Below are positions 35,455 to 48,117 of a stretch of DNA of 64,000 nt, in pieces. The notes beneath the pieces are model-generated. The model was given only the letters and a program-made list of their open reading frames with translations, did no database searches and had not been told where the DNA came from. Where the stretch lies: positions 71,539,267 through 71,603,266 of the forward strand of contig OY720346.1 in assembly GCA_963082975.1 (NCBI GenBank), in the 5' to 3' direction. The translations under genes were made by a program, and so were the position numbers. Origin of the DNA: Labia minor. Its lineage: Eukaryota; Arthropoda; Insecta; Dermaptera; Spongiphoridae. Positions within the stretch are counted from its first letter, which is position 1. Every line of letters begins with the position of its first letter.

Positions 35455-36634
35455 TCTTTTTTACCGATCGGCGATAGTAAGGGACACCAAATTTCACATG
35501 TGGAGATTTTTACATACATGCATTATCTTAACCTAAAAAAGTATTTTTAGCAAGATGTCTGTCCGTCCGTCCGTTTGTGTATCCGTATAGTTGTGTACAG
35601 CTTAAGTTTCTATATATAGTTTAGTATGTATTCCTATTTAAGAAAATATATAATTATGTATCTTTACTCAATTAAAATATTTAAAAAAAAATTTTAATAA
35701 TTATTTAAATATATTCTAAAAACTGACTAGTTCGAAAAAACAATATTTTCTTTTTGTAAAATAAATCAAAATTTGATTTTTATTGATTTTTTTCACATAT
35801 CAATTAATTATTATTTATTAATTTATTAATATGTATATTTCAACTCCAGAGAAGTTAGTCATTATATTTTTCTACGTATTTTATTTTATGAATAAACAGT
35901 GATGAAGAAAAGACATGTTTAATATGCAAAGAACTTACTTAAGTTGGGAGAGGATAAAAAAAATGCATTAAATAAAAAATGTTAAACGTTTTATATCAAT
36001 GGAACTACTTAAATAATTAATTAAATATAATTTAAAAAAAAAATATTATATTTTAATTTTCACTAATAAAAAGTTAATTTTTTTTTAACTAGTCTTAGTT
36101 ATTATGTCTGGTTTTCAAATTTTTACATTTCAAGATCCTTTAATTCTTAAAAATAAAATTATTAATTATTAATATAAAACCAATTTCAATACAAATAAAA
36201 TAGTGTCATTACTTTCATAAAATAATATTTTTGTTTATTTTATTCGAAAAACCATGAAATCTAGACTTATTTTTACCGACCGACGATAGGAAGGGAAGGG
36301 TTATTTTCACACCAAATTTCACACGAGGAGATTTTTTACAATTCACCACGAATCATGCACTTTGTATTGGTTCTATCCTCGAGAAAACTCATCTTCATTA
36401 GTTTTTTCTTAATTTAAAATTATAAGACGTCACCCAGCCCTTCATGACGTCACAGTCAGCGCCTCCTTATATGTTATAAATAAAATAAAATTAAAAATAT
36501 TTATGTTATATCCATATCTGTTTTTTATTGCATTAATAGATACATTTAAATTATTTGAAATTGTTTCTTTAGCTTGAAATTAATTTATTTCAAACCATCG
36601 GGTCGGTTTTGTGCCTGGCTGGTCAACTTATTTT
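35455..36634 (+). repeat. R3 block, second copy, with leading R3 5' part
   Basis: 35455-35600 is an R3 5' part (ACCGATCGGCGATAG; GTCTGTCCGTCCGTCCG). 35602-36270 repeats 20098-20770. 36271-36634 is a full short R3 ending CATCGGGTCGGTTTTGTGCC. Confidence 0.75.
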
Positions 36635-37474
36635 TTATTGTATTTTGTTTGTTAATATAAATATATAATAATTTATAAAATTGATAATTATATATAATAA
36701 TTCAAATAAAGGACCCCGTATCTCATTGTCAATTATCAAATTATCAAATTATAAATTTAAATTTTATTTTATATCATCTTATACCAGTTCAAAGTAAAAT
36801 GAAACAATATATGTGTATATGTATATGTATCTATTCATAACGCCTTCAAAGAACAACGTGAATGTTTATCGAATGGACTTTGTTGATAAATTTATGCAAA
36901 AAAAAATATATATATATATTGTTTTCTCCGAATAAAATTCCATTAAAGATTTTCAATGAATTTACCAAAAGACCGGATTGAATTGGGAAAAGAGGGATGG
37001 ACAAAGAGAAATTAAAAGTGAATGAGAGAGAAGTTGAAATTAATTACACCCTATTTAGTGAATAATAGAGAATATATCAAAACTTTACACCTTAAAAATT
37101 CGTAGAAATTGTTCATATTTGGTTCGTAATTATAGTGTTATAAAAAAAATCGATAGACAGGGCGTTTGATAATGTTCTAATACATATAATTAAGCCAAAT
37201 TCAAATTGTAATAAGGGTTAAATTGCTTCCAGCCGAAGAGGGATTTTATAGAAACTACCTAATAAATTATTTTTTCTAATTAAATATTTGAAATTTAAAA
37301 AAAACATCGATTTACTATACTTAATTTGCAAAAATAAAATAATAATTTCAATCAATTAAACAATAGCTAATAATTTAGAATATATCGACTTATTTGTGGT
37401 TTAATTTGATAATTCTATTTACCCTTTTCTATTATTTTACTTTAATTAATATAATTTACACATTGAATAACAAG
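36635..37474. other. No gene seen
   Basis: A+T sequence with short mixed patches near 36840 and 36960. Confidence 0.45.
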
Positions 37475-37785
37475 TAGAGGGTTACTTTTCCCGGAGTATT
37501 TTAGTTCCCGGGAATCGGGAAATTATAAAAAAAATACTAAATTTGAGGGGGAAATTGTAAAAGTTTTACGAAAAAGTTAAATGTTGTTTTTGCCAAAAAA
37601 TAAAATAAATTTAATTCAAAAATAAAACAAAAATTCAGAAAGATATAATATATAATCATCAAAATATAACATAAACATAATTATTTTCTTTTACTTGTTT
37701 AGAAAATAACATTTTAGAAACGAGAGGCAATCAAGGGAAATGTCGCCTAAAACGGAGATCCTTCATATTAGAGTAAATTAATTTA

Positions 37786-37836
37786 CTTCAAACCGTCGGT
37801 CGGTTCGGACCTGGCCACAGGTCAACTAATTATGAA
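37786..37836 (+). repeat. R3 3' end fragment
   Basis: AAACCGTCGGTCGGTTCGGA then CCTGGCCACAGGTCAACTA, alone, within the 3.9 kb hAT-like element. Confidence 0.6.
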
Positions 37837-38159
37837 ATAAATTTACATTAAATTAAAATTATATCACATTCGGCAAACAATTTTAAATTTAAATTGAACC
37901 ATTTACATTAATACGCCACCTCCTTGTTTTTTTTTTTTTTCAAAATATGATAATTTCATTAATAAACTTCTTACTGATATATTTATAATTTTTTTTTTAA
38001 ATTTTCATTAAGATCTTTGAATAAAATTAAGCTTATTGATTTAATAGAATTAATAGAATTAAACTTATTGAGATTCGATTTAAGATGTATTCTAAAACAA
38101 CACTAATTTTAAAAATTAATATTTGTTTATTTTATTTTATTTTAATATGTATTTTATTT

Positions 38160-38345
38160 GAAATAATTTGTAGTAGAGCGCACTCCCCGCTCGCCCCTCT
38201 CCATGCCCCTCCAGCGCCTGGCCACACCTCCTCTTGCAGGCCGGCTGACTCAGTTCACCTCAGTTCCCCTTCACTGCTCAGTGTCAGACCCGGACAGACC
38301 CTAAACGGCCTATCCACTGAAATCATCCCTTAATCAGTCGCTAAT
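38160..38345. other. C-rich island inside the 3.9 kb hAT-like element
   Basis: About 180 bases of C-rich sequence with repeated TCAGTT/TCAGTG initiator-like motifs near 38250-38285, unlike any neighbour. Could be a captured promoter or 5' UTR exon. No clear reading frame. Confidence 0.3.
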
Positions 38346-39224
38346 CAAGAATTAATTGTAATTTTATTATTTATTTTTATTAATTAAAAGGAAGATTAGT
38401 GAACTTTAAAAAAAAAATATATTTCAATAAAAATTAAATTTTATAAAGTGCATTTTTATAATTTTTTATTCATATACCCAAATAAATTTATAAATTTTTC
38501 ATTCAAATCTTTGAAAAGAATTAATCTTAAAGATTCTATCAGATCTCATTAATTAAATTTTATTAAAAGTTAAATTAAAATTATTTAAAAATTAAAAAAC
38601 CATATACAAAATTTTATTTTTCTTTAAATATATTTATTGAAATATTTTTTAAATTTCAATATATATATATTAAAACTTATTTATTTAAAAAATAGGAAGA
38701 TGTGCTGATTATTTTCAAAATTCATATAATATAATTATAAATAAAAAAATATAAATTGCTTATATTCCTTTAGGAATATATAATTTTAAATATTCTATAT
38801 ATTCTTTCTAATCTCATTATCGCTCACACCGTTCCTTTCCAATCTCATATGAATATTGTTTTGTCAATTTCATATTATTATAACACTTTTGAAAAATGAA
38901 TAATATTTCTATTACCTACTCGTATATATCAATTAAACAGAATAAAATCTTCGCGAAATTAATAATATATAATCATAATTAGTTTTCTGGTGTTTTCTAA
39001 GATATTTTTATTATATGTCTATTAAATGGGTATTATAAATTATTATAATCATGGTTCTATATAGAATAGGATGTAAAATAATTTTAGTATTTTAATATTA
39101 CAGAAATAAGATAATATTTTTAAAAATCTATACACTTTTTTAATCCTATTAATATTATATATTTATTTATATCTTATTTTTTTATTTCCTGTATATAATA
39201 TAAATATCTAATCTTAATTATTTT

Positions 39225-40085
39225 TTTCTTTATCGAGGCGAGAGTGATGGACATCCATTCAAGTCTACGAGCTGTTCTTCGAGTTTAATTTGCGAGAAAT
39301 ATCAACCCTTTATTAACTCCGAGGTCAGTATTTATTATTAATTTTATTTTTAATTCAATTTAAATTTATTGATTATAAACTAATAAGTTATTTTTCTTCT
39401 TCTATTTCATGTTTCCATCTTCGTTCCTGCTACTGAATGTTGATTTGAATTCTTGATTATCTTCTCCATCCTTCATGACGATGAAATGATTGAAATACAG
39501 CTCTCCAAATGTAAGTAATAATCGTTATTTATTTAGCATGGCGCACATTAAAATAGAAAATGTAAATATAATATTTAAAGTAAAGATTAATATAATATAG
39601 AAAGTAGAATTAAATTACAATGATTTTTTGCTTTTGATAATATTCATTAGGAGATTATAGAGAAATATATTAAATTAGATGACAGAATTTATAGTGAGAT
39701 TAGGGAATTTCAGAGTACATCTTTCAAGAAGAAGCATTGATAGAGGAGGCAGAAGAGACAAAGGTATTTTTAGAATTAGTAGGTTTCGATGCCTTATACT
39801 GGGAGGCTGGCTATTTTTTGATATATATATATAGTTGTTAGGAATTTTCAGGTGGTTGCCTCCTACATCCGTGCATGTTCTCATCATACTAATTCATTGA
39901 TTAGATTAGAATTAATAAATAAATAAAATGTGGGTGGATAAAACAAATGCCATGCTATTATTTAAGGGATGGTTTGCATGAATTGCATGTCAGGTCTGAA
40001 TTGTGCCATTTTGTATTACTGAGAGTGTATTTGAGGTGGATTGGATGGACGGGAATGGAAAAGGCTACAGACCAAACGCCTTATT
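39225..40085. other. Mixed-composition patches inside the 3.9 kb hAT-like element
   Basis: Patches at 39230-39310, 39410-39510 and 39945-40080 are less A+T-rich. GAG|GTCAGTA near 39325 and AAAT|GTAAGTAA near 39510 look like donors. Short readings have no domain. Confidence 0.2.
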
Positions 40086-40141
40086 TTTTTTTAATCTTTT
40101 TTTTTAAGGCAAACTTTCTTTATTATTACTTTTTCTAAATT

Positions 40142-40420
40142 TCGGAAGGCGATTTCATATGTGGATATTTTTACATATCTCCACGAATCATGCACTTTGT
40201 ATTGGTTTTATCCTCGGGAAAAATCATCTTCATTAGTTTTTTCTTAATTTAAAATTATATGACGTCACCCAGCCCTTCATGACGTAAAATAAAATTAAAA
40301 ATATTTATGTTCTATCCATATCTGTTTTTTATTGCATTAATAGATACATTTAAATTATTTGAAATTGTTTCTGTAGCTGGAAATTAATTTACTTCAAAAC
40401 GTCGGTCGGTTCGGACCTTG
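40142..40420 (+). repeat. R3 repeat, body and 3' end
   Basis: CACGAATCATGCACTTTGTA, the TTAGTTTTTTCTTAATTT module, GACGTCACCCAGCCC, ending CGTCGGTCGGTTCGGACC. Confidence 0.65.
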
Positions 40421-41509
40421 TTTCTTTGTGTTTTTTTTTTTTTGCATTATTTTCGATTTATTTTATTTTTTTGGCATTTTGTTTTTCTTATTTGGGTTTT
40501 TCTTTACTGTATATATCTAAAAAGATGGAAAACTGACACTCTGAGTCTGATTATGTGTGCCCTCAATTAAAAACATTTATGATCGTTGATTACAGGGTGT
40601 TAGTTATTATGTAAATATGTTTTGCTTTTTTTTTGTTTTTGGTTGCTTTTTGGATGTTTTTGCTATTTTTTTGTCACCACTCAAAAAGGTGGACTGAAAT
40701 AACATACATTCTCATGATTGTATATATATTTCTTGAATAAATAAATAATAATATTTATTTATTTATCAAAAAATATAATTAGGTCTTTACCTTACTCGCT
40801 CTCAACGACAGCTTGTTTATATTAATTTAAGTTAGGGGGTAGGTGATGGATAGGGGTTAATTTGAAGGGTGTAAGGAAAATTACACTCTTTCCAAATGGT
40901 CAAATGCAATAGTGTATTTTATTATATTATTATTAAATAACTATTTTATATAGAACCCTAACCAAGGTGTCAGGTAGCGCAATTAAAACAGACCCAAGCT
41001 TGTGAAATCGAATTTTAAGTATATAATTTTAAGTATATATATATATATGTTAAATATAAAATAATTTGGCAATGGCAACTGTCGACTGCCAGAGTTCACT
41101 GTAAAAAACTCAAAAAATAGAGAAAAAAAGAAAGAGAAAAAAAATTATAACAAAAGACAAATGTATGTATGTATACTTGTATTTTATATTTATTACGATT
41201 ATTTCAAATTATTTTAATAAATAAAGATTTCGATATCAGCATAAAAAATAATTTGTTTTGTTTTCCCGGGAAATGTTTCGTTTTTTTTTCCCGGGAAACG
41301 GGAAATTAAAATTGAGGGGTTTTCCCCGGAATTCCCGGGAATAACCCTCTAATAACAAGTAATATCATCAAATCTAAATCTTTTATTTATTTATTTTTTT
41401 AAAGTGATTAAAAATCAATTATCATTTTGACAATTACAGAATAACGTATATGCATATATTAGACTAAACAGAAACAATACCTCCCTTACTATCGTCGGTC
41501 GGTAAAAAT

Positions 41510-42083
41510 CTGAAGTGTCTCCACTGGACTAACTCGCAATTTTGAATTGGATTAATTAACATAGGTATATTATATTTAACTTAAATTAAGTAATTAAATT
41601 ATAAATTAAGTATAATTGGATTAGATTAATAAATTAAAATATTTAAATTTAAAACCTTTACCTTGAATTTTAAATCAAAATTTAAAAAATTAATTCTGGG
41701 ACTTTCAGAGATATAATCAAGCTGAAATTCTATATAAAGCAGTTTTATATAATTTTTAATCATGAGAAAAACTATCAAACATATATCTATATTTTTACCG
41801 TCACTTTAGAGGAAAAAAAATGAAAACGTGGTAAGTAATGACTCTCTTCCGGATGAACTACATTTCTCAAAAGTGGATAGAAAATTACGAATTTTGAATA
41901 ATACCCGTAAACCAAAATTCATTATTCAAGCTCAAACCGTTTTTGTATAATCTTGTCTACATACACACACACACACACACACACCTTTACACACAGACAT
42001 TTTTCTCAACTTTAGTGAAAATGATTCAGGAACCTTCAAAACGTATCCAACCATCAAAATCTCGAAATCGAAAATTTTCGTGA
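41510..42083 (+). mobile_element. HINE-like repeat, copy i
   Basis: Decayed 5' end (CTGAAGTGTCTCCACTGGAC). From about 41756 to 42083 it is nearly identical to copy b, including the CCTTTACACACAGACA block. A second 3' unit follows. Confidence 0.75.
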
Positions 42084-42282
42084 CTACGAATTTTGAATAG
42101 TGCCCGTGTACCAAATTTCATTATTAAACCGTTTTTGCGAATCTTGTCTACACACACACACAGACAGACAGACAGACATTTTTCTCAGCCTTAGTGAAAA
42201 TGACATAGGGACCTTCAAAACGTATAAAAACATCAAAATCTCGACATCCAAAATTGATCGCAATACTATCTCTGGCGAGATA
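42084..42282 (+). mobile_element. HINE-like repeat, 3' half (copy i2)
   Basis: ACTACGAATTTTGAATAG to ATCTCTGGCGAGATA, with a CAGA tetranucleotide run. Direct repeat of the 3' half, as at copy g2. Confidence 0.7.
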
Positions 42283-42990
42283 AAGTATTTTCTTTATTAA
42301 ATTATTTATTATATCTAATCAAATTAATGAATTTTTCTTTTATGGGGAATGATAATAAGATTGCAATAGAAAATCACAGAAAAACAGCATAATTTCCAAT
42401 CTTTTTTTTAATCTATAATTATTTTAATTAAAGATGATTTTATACTTTGAAAGATGCATTTTAATAAAAACATATAAAATAAAAAATAAAACAAAGTAAA
42501 ACTTTCTAGATTTGTATGAAAAAAAAAAATAATAATAGTGTTTCAAAACTTTTAAGTTAAATCATAATGATTAAGATGAATATTAGTAGTAGTATGATAT
42601 ATAAAATAATTAAAGAAACATGAAATATATAATAATTAAAGATAACACAACAACCGGAAGTGTAATTATTTTGGAAGTAAAAAAAAAAAAAAAATTGAAA
42701 AAGCGACTATTGTTTAACAGAGGATGAATTCAAATGTGTTGGCTACGCCTTTTTCCGTCGCCTCTTGAGGAGATAGAAAAAAGGATTATCATATACTTAT
42801 AATTATAGTGAGCGATTCATTATCCTCTCAGTATCCAATTAATATTTAGATAAGTATAGATACTCCTCTAATTATTTAAACTTATTGTTAAATGATAAAT
42901 AATTTATAAAAATATTTAAGAATTATAATATAATAAACGAGAATCTAACCTTAACAATCACGTTAAACTTGTGACAAATTAATTAATTAA
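42283..42990. other. No gene seen
   Basis: A+T sequence; a mixed patch at 42715-42780 is too short to call. Confidence 0.45.
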
Positions 42991-44011
42991 GGTAATTGTT
43001 TAGTTTAATCGATGTATGATGAATTTTGATAAAACTTTACCAGTAGATTCCTTTTTTGATTTTAAACAAACTTTACTTAAGAAGTATGTGGGGGTCGCTT
43101 CTGGTTTACGAGATAAAAAATAGTTTGCATATAAATCCATTGATATTCTATTTAACTATCATGTTTTATTATTTGACTACCAGAGGGCTCCACGATTTTT
43201 TTTTTTTATAAGTTCGGTTTGGATTTAAGATCATTATAGAAACAGCCAAAATTCACAAGGGGCTATGTCGGGACTGTACCGAGATTGTCGAAGCAATGTG
43301 TTTAAAAGACTCAAAAAACCACTCAAAGGACAGCGATTCGATGACAAAACGACGGTTCAAAATAATGCGTCGAGCGTATTCAACACCATCCCTAAAAGCG
43401 AGTTCCAGGATTGTTTCAACAAGTGGAAACATCGCTGGAACCGTGTTATTCAATCAAGTGGGGATTACTTCGAAGGATACCATCCGCCCGATGAACCAGA
43501 ATAACGCCAGCGCGGAGATATAAAGGTAGGCCCGATACTTTCCGGACAGGCCTCTTATGTGGCGGTCGCTTCTAATGTACGAGATAAAAATAATTAAAGT
43601 TTGCATAGAAACTATTAGTTATGAATGAGCAACCATTTAATTAATAATGTTTTATTGACTAATTCACTAATTATTAACTTATTCACTAATTATCGTTTTT
43701 TTTCGGTTCGGTTTGTATATAGGAAAAGTATATAATTAATTAATTATTTAAACATCTTAAATCCAAACCGAACTTATAAAAAAAGACAAACAGAAAAATT
43801 AATGGAGCCCTCTGGTAGTTAAATAATAAAACATGATAGTTAAATAGAATATCAATGGATTTATATGTAAATTTTAATAATTTTTATCTCGTAAACTAGA
43901 AGTGACCGCCACATACTTCTTAAGTAAAGTTTGTTTTGAATCTAAAAAAGAATCCACTGGCAAAGTTTTATCAAAATCCATCATATACATCGGTTAAACT
44001 AAACAATTACC
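42991..44011. mobile_element. Long foldback element enclosing a mariner fragment
   Basis: Outer arms 42991-43225 and 43755-44011 are inverted copies (GGTAATTGTTTAGTTTAATC; TTTACCAGTAGATTCC; GTATGTGGGGGTCGCTTCTG). Same family as 3681-4213. Between the arms lie the mariner fragment 43244-43556 and an extra direct copy of the inner arm (43557-43750). Confidence 0.72.
43244..43556 (+). mobile_element. Mariner transposase C-terminal fragment inside a foldback element
   Basis: Plus-strand reading NVFKRLKKPLKGQRFDD, then VFNTIPKSEFQDCFNKWKHR and NRVIQSSGDYFEGYHP, stop at 43502. This is the end of a mariner-type transposase. The right end reads GATACTTTCCGGACAGGCCT, a typical mariner terminus. Everything before the last ~80 codons is absent. 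Confidence 0.75.
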
Positions 44012-44977
44012 AAAAATTAAATAACAGTATAATAGGGCTTTGGGTTTCTTTTAATTGTAGAGTGGTCAAAAGACTTACCAACCAGTATTCAAACACATTA
44101 AATATATAAAATATTAATGGAAAAATATGGAGTGTTTTCTTCTTAATTTATATAAGAATTAATAATTCGTTTATTTAAAAAATAAAAATTAATTCCACAC
44201 ACAAAAAAAGAAAGTAATATGTCATCGATATGGAAATTTAAGTTGCTTTTTATTCTAAGATAATATACTACAAAAAAGTTTTTAATTTATTTTAAATTGG
44301 ATCTTACATAAAAATGCATTACAATTTATTTTTTTTTGGAAATATTCTATTTTTGAATCAAAAATTAATATAAATGGATTTGATGGCTGAATCGAAATGT
44401 CGATCACGATTAGAAATGACAAGGTCTGACTGTAATTCATTCCTACCCCCTAGAAAAAAATATCACGATATTTCTAGAAATGATTACGGTCATTTTAACG
44501 GAAAACATATTTTTGAATAATATTCATAAATATATATTCTAAAATATAATAATAATAAATATTTCATACTATAAGTATAAATTATATAAAATACAAGCCA
44601 AGATAAGACAGACGAGATAAGAGTAACTCTGAATTTATAATAATTTTTTTCAATTGATGAAGATTGATTTAAATTTTTTTTTTTAAAGTTAAATTATTTT
44701 TAATCAATAAATATAAAATTTATTATTGGAAAATGTTGTATTCATCTCATACGATGCTCAGGTAATAGTAAATTTCAGTTTTAAAAATTGAAAAAAGAAA
44801 TATTTTAATAGATCAGATAAAGAGAAAAGGTGATTTTTATTTAAAAAAAAGTATAGTACTTTAAAATTAAATATTATGTAAAGAAAATAGTGTACCTGTT
44901 GAAACAAATGATTAAAAAATGAAATTGATAAATTAACTAATCTACCTTTTTAATAATTATAATTAAATATTTAAGTA
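44012..44977. other. No gene seen
   Basis: Featureless A+T sequence. Confidence 0.5.
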
Positions 44978-45013
44978 TATCTTATCTTATTATACTAACA
45001 AAAATTTTAAATA

Positions 45014-45055
<42 letters not shown>

Positions 45056-46135
45056 TTTTGAAATATTAAACCGCTCTAAGGATTTTTTTGAAATTCACAC
45101 CATAGATAATTTTTATAAAGAATTGGTTTCAGACTCGGGAAAAATCTTCTTTGTTAGTTTTTTCTTAATTTAAAATAGTAATTTTGATAATACAAAAAGG
45201 CCCCGGACAACGCCGGACAGCGTATCCTTAAATACAAAATATTATAAATAAAATAGAATAAAATTAAAAATTATTATTTTAATAATATTTTGTAATCAAA
45301 TTACGAAATATATATTATATTATATCCACAGGCCATACTTTTCTGTCTTTCGGTGCATTAATACATACGTTTAAGGGCTGCGTGTTTTATGACTTTTTTT
45401 TACTATCTCGTCAGAAAATTTGTTGAGAAAAATGTTGAGATTTTGATGTATTTATACGTTTAGAAGGTTCCTGAATAATTTTTACTAACGTCGAGAAAAA
45501 TGTCTCTGTAGGTGTGTGTGTGTATGTAAACAAGATTACGAAAAACGGTTTGAGCTAGTATAATGAAATTTGGTACATGGGCATTATTCAAAATACGTAG
45601 TTTTCTATAAACTTTTGAGAAATGTAACCCAACCGGAAGAGGGTCATTACTTACAACGTTTTGATTTTTTTTACTCTAAAGTGACCGTAAAAATAAAGAT
45701 ATATATTTGATAGTTTTTCACATGATTAAAAATTGCATAAAACTGCTATATATAGAATTTCAGCTTGATTGAATCGCTAAAAGCACCGGAATTAATTTTT
45801 TAACACTGCAAATCTCACGCGCCAACACGTGACATGGTGCCATCAACAGATAGCCAAACATGCGCTGGTTTAATAAATATTATTTATTAATTTATAATTT
45901 ATAATTAATTAAATTTAATTTAAATATAATATATGTTATATAATCCAATTCAAAATTGCGAGATAGTCGAGTGGAGACACTCCAGCTTATTTAATTTATG
46001 TTCTTTTAAATTATTTGAAATTGTTTCATATATTTTGTCGTTTATTTATTTTAATTAATAATCTTAAATATTCATAGTTCATAAGGAATAATTTTTTTAA
46101 AGTACCGAGACGTGGCTCGGTGAACCAGGTACTTA
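44978..46135 (+). repeat. R2 repeat, copy 4, split by a HINE
   Basis: TATCTTATCTTATTATACTA to CTCGGTGAACCAGGTACTTA, with the 3' palindrome ACCGAGACGTGGCTCGGT. HINE copy j occupies 45401-45986. Best-preserved 3' end of the family. Confidence 0.75.
45401..45986 (-). mobile_element. HINE-like repeat, copy j, inserted in R2
   Basis: TACTATCTCGTCAG to ACACTCCAGC, full length. It splits an R2 copy inside a T run; the uninterrupted sequence is at 1910-1945. Confidence 0.83.
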
Positions 46136-46269
46136 CTACTCTATTAAATTAAATGAATAAGAGGTTTCACACACACACACACACACAATGCTGGAAGAAA
46201 TAATATCCTTATTCAGTTCAACCAAAAATGTATATCTTTTATATTATCTAAAAAAAAGATCAAAAAACT

Positions 46270-46308
<39 letters not shown>

Positions 46309-46419
46309 ATTAAATTATGGAATGGATCGATACAAGAAAAACCCTTAAACTAATTGAACTAATATGAAGACTACATACAGTTTTAATATCAAGAGAAGAT
46401 GTCGGAGATATTTTGTTGA

Positions 46420-46618
46420 TGACTTGAAGTAAAATATCGAAGAACACACAAAACTTTTTCAGTTGTCAAAAACAAATTACTAATCCAAAATGGCTGATAA
46501 TGTCAACATATGGGAAACATATGTGTACCAACATAACAAAAAGATATTTCGATAATCGATTGTACACAGCCCACGAAAATTCAAAATTCACCTTTTCTTT
46601 TGAACAGACCTCGTGTAC
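46420..46618 (-). mobile_element. 5' fragment of mariner family A
   Basis: On the minus strand it starts CGAGGTCTGTTCAAAAGAAA and matches the first ~190 bases of the 13440 copy, through the shared ATGTTGACATTATCAGCCAT and the TGTGTTCTTCGAT segment, then breaks off. No transposase centre. Confidence 0.7.
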
Positions 46619-46739
46619 TTACTTTTTCACATTTCATATATATGAAAACCCAAAAATATTTTGAAAATAGAACTTTAAATCAATAAAATAACTGACTAAA
46701 AAGTTATTTAAAATTGGTTTGAAGTTTTGGAAAGAATTT

Positions 46740-46950
46740 GGGCGTTAACGTCATTTGCCTGTCAGTTGTTCTACCGTCACTTCAAACAGCGTTGGTCATG
46801 ATGTCGTGTCGTGGGATAGAAATGTCGCAAGTTTTTTTCTGACCTGGAAGCCGTTAAAAGGACGTGAGGAGTCACTGGTCACGGAGATTCACTCAAATTT
46901 ACCTCTTTACTCTCTCTTGATCTCAACCCATTCATTCGAAATGTAAAAAA
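46740..46950. other. G+C-richer island, no assigned function
   Basis: About 200 bases with several CpGs and an Inr-like TCAGTTG near 46762, in otherwise A+T-rich DNA. A 63-codon plus-strand reading (MPVSCSTVTSNSVGHDVV...) has no recognisable domain. Possibly promoter or first exon. Confidence 0.2.
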
Positions 46951-47163
46951 ATTGCCAGAGAATCTCGCAATAAATTTCGATGAAAAAATTTAAAATATTA
47001 AAAAGAACATTTTTCCTAACAAAACACATAATTTCGGATAATCAAATACTTAATATAATTTAATCTTTTATCAATCATTTATTATTATAACTAATATTAC
47101 TATTATAATAATTATTATTATCATCATTATCTTATATCTTCAAATATATATATATATATATAT

Positions 47164-47721
47164 GGTACTTGAATTAATAATGAGCGTTACGGATTTATTT
47201 TCAAATAATGGTTACAAATATATTAATCAAAGTATTGTCCATCGCTGGCCACTACTTTTTCCCATCTTTCTGGCAATTTTCGGATGCCAGCTCAAAAAAA
47301 CGGCAATCCAATCATCAACCCATTTTTTTGCATTGTTCATATGAAGTGAACTTCTGCTGGGACAGACTATGTGTCATCGACTGGAATAATTAATAGTCTG
47401 AAGAAGCAATATCTGGAGAATACGGCGGGTGTGGTAGGACTTCCCATTTCAGTGTTTCTAGGTAGGTTTTCACCGGTTTTCCAACATGTGGTCGAGCGTT
47501 GTCATGCTGCAAAATCACTTTGTCGTGCCATTCTTCGAATTCCGGCCATTTAAAAAATAATTAAGAACTCCCCGCAAAAACACTTTATCTAGTACGAAAT
47601 TGGACATGTTCGAAACAATATTTATAGACTGTAGGTTTTAGCGGGAAGACATTGCAAACTGGAATATTGAAACATTAGTGGGTGCGTTTTGTGCGAAACA
47701 CTCATTATTAATTCAAGTACC
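47164..47721 (-). mobile_element. Mariner deletion derivative with GGTACTTGAATTAATAATGA ends
   Basis: Inverted ends of about 25 bases, the left starting GGTACTTGAATTAATAATGA. On the minus strand the transposase text is EWHDKVILQHDNARPHVGK, then LKWEVLPHPPYSPDIASSDY, spacing DD34D, then QKFTSYEQCKKWVDDW and a decayed C-terminus. The N-terminal two thirds is missing. Its right end abuts a 5'-truncated HINE. Confidence 0.82.
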
Positions 47722-48100
47722 AATCAAGCTGAAATTCTATATATAGCAGTTTTATACAATTATTAATCATGTGAAAAATTATCAAACATATATCTTTATT
47801 TTTACGGTCACTTTAGAAGAAAAAAAATCAAAACGTTGTAGGTAATGATCCTATTCCGGTTGAGCTACATTTCTCAAAAGTTGATAGAAAACCATGAATT
47901 TTGAATAATGCCCATGTACCAAATTTCATGATTTTAGCTCAAACCGTTTTTGCGTTATCTTGTCTACATACACACGCACACACACAGACATTTTTCTAAA
48001 CCTTAGTGAAAATGACTCAGGGACCTTCTAAACGTATACAAACATCAAAAACTCGACATCGAAAATTTTCGTGATCGCAATACTATCTCTGGCGAGATAG
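47722..48100 (+). mobile_element. HINE-like repeat, copy k (5' truncated)
   Basis: Starts at AATCAAGCTGAAATTC, immediately after a mariner derivative, and ends ATCTCTGGCGAGATAG, followed by AAAAAAGGAACCCA as in copy g. Confidence 0.75.
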
Positions 48101-48117
48101 AAAAAAGGAACCCATTA

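Larger units (their letters stand above)
37475..41351. mobile_element. 3.9 kb hAT-like element with CCCGGGAA-rich ends
   Basis: Left end TAGAGGGTTACTTTTCCCGG, right end GGAATAACCCTCTA; the outer ten bases TAGAGGGTTA are inverted. A perfect 8-bp duplication ATAACAAG lies at 37467-37474 and 41352-41359. Both subterminal zones carry TTCCCGGGAA-type palindromes. The 3.6 kb between contains R3 pieces (37786-37836, 40142-40420), a C-rich island at 38170-38340 and several mixed-composition patches, but no transposase I can recognise. It may be a short MITE enlarged by later insertions, or a large element that picked up other DNA. Confidence 0.65.
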
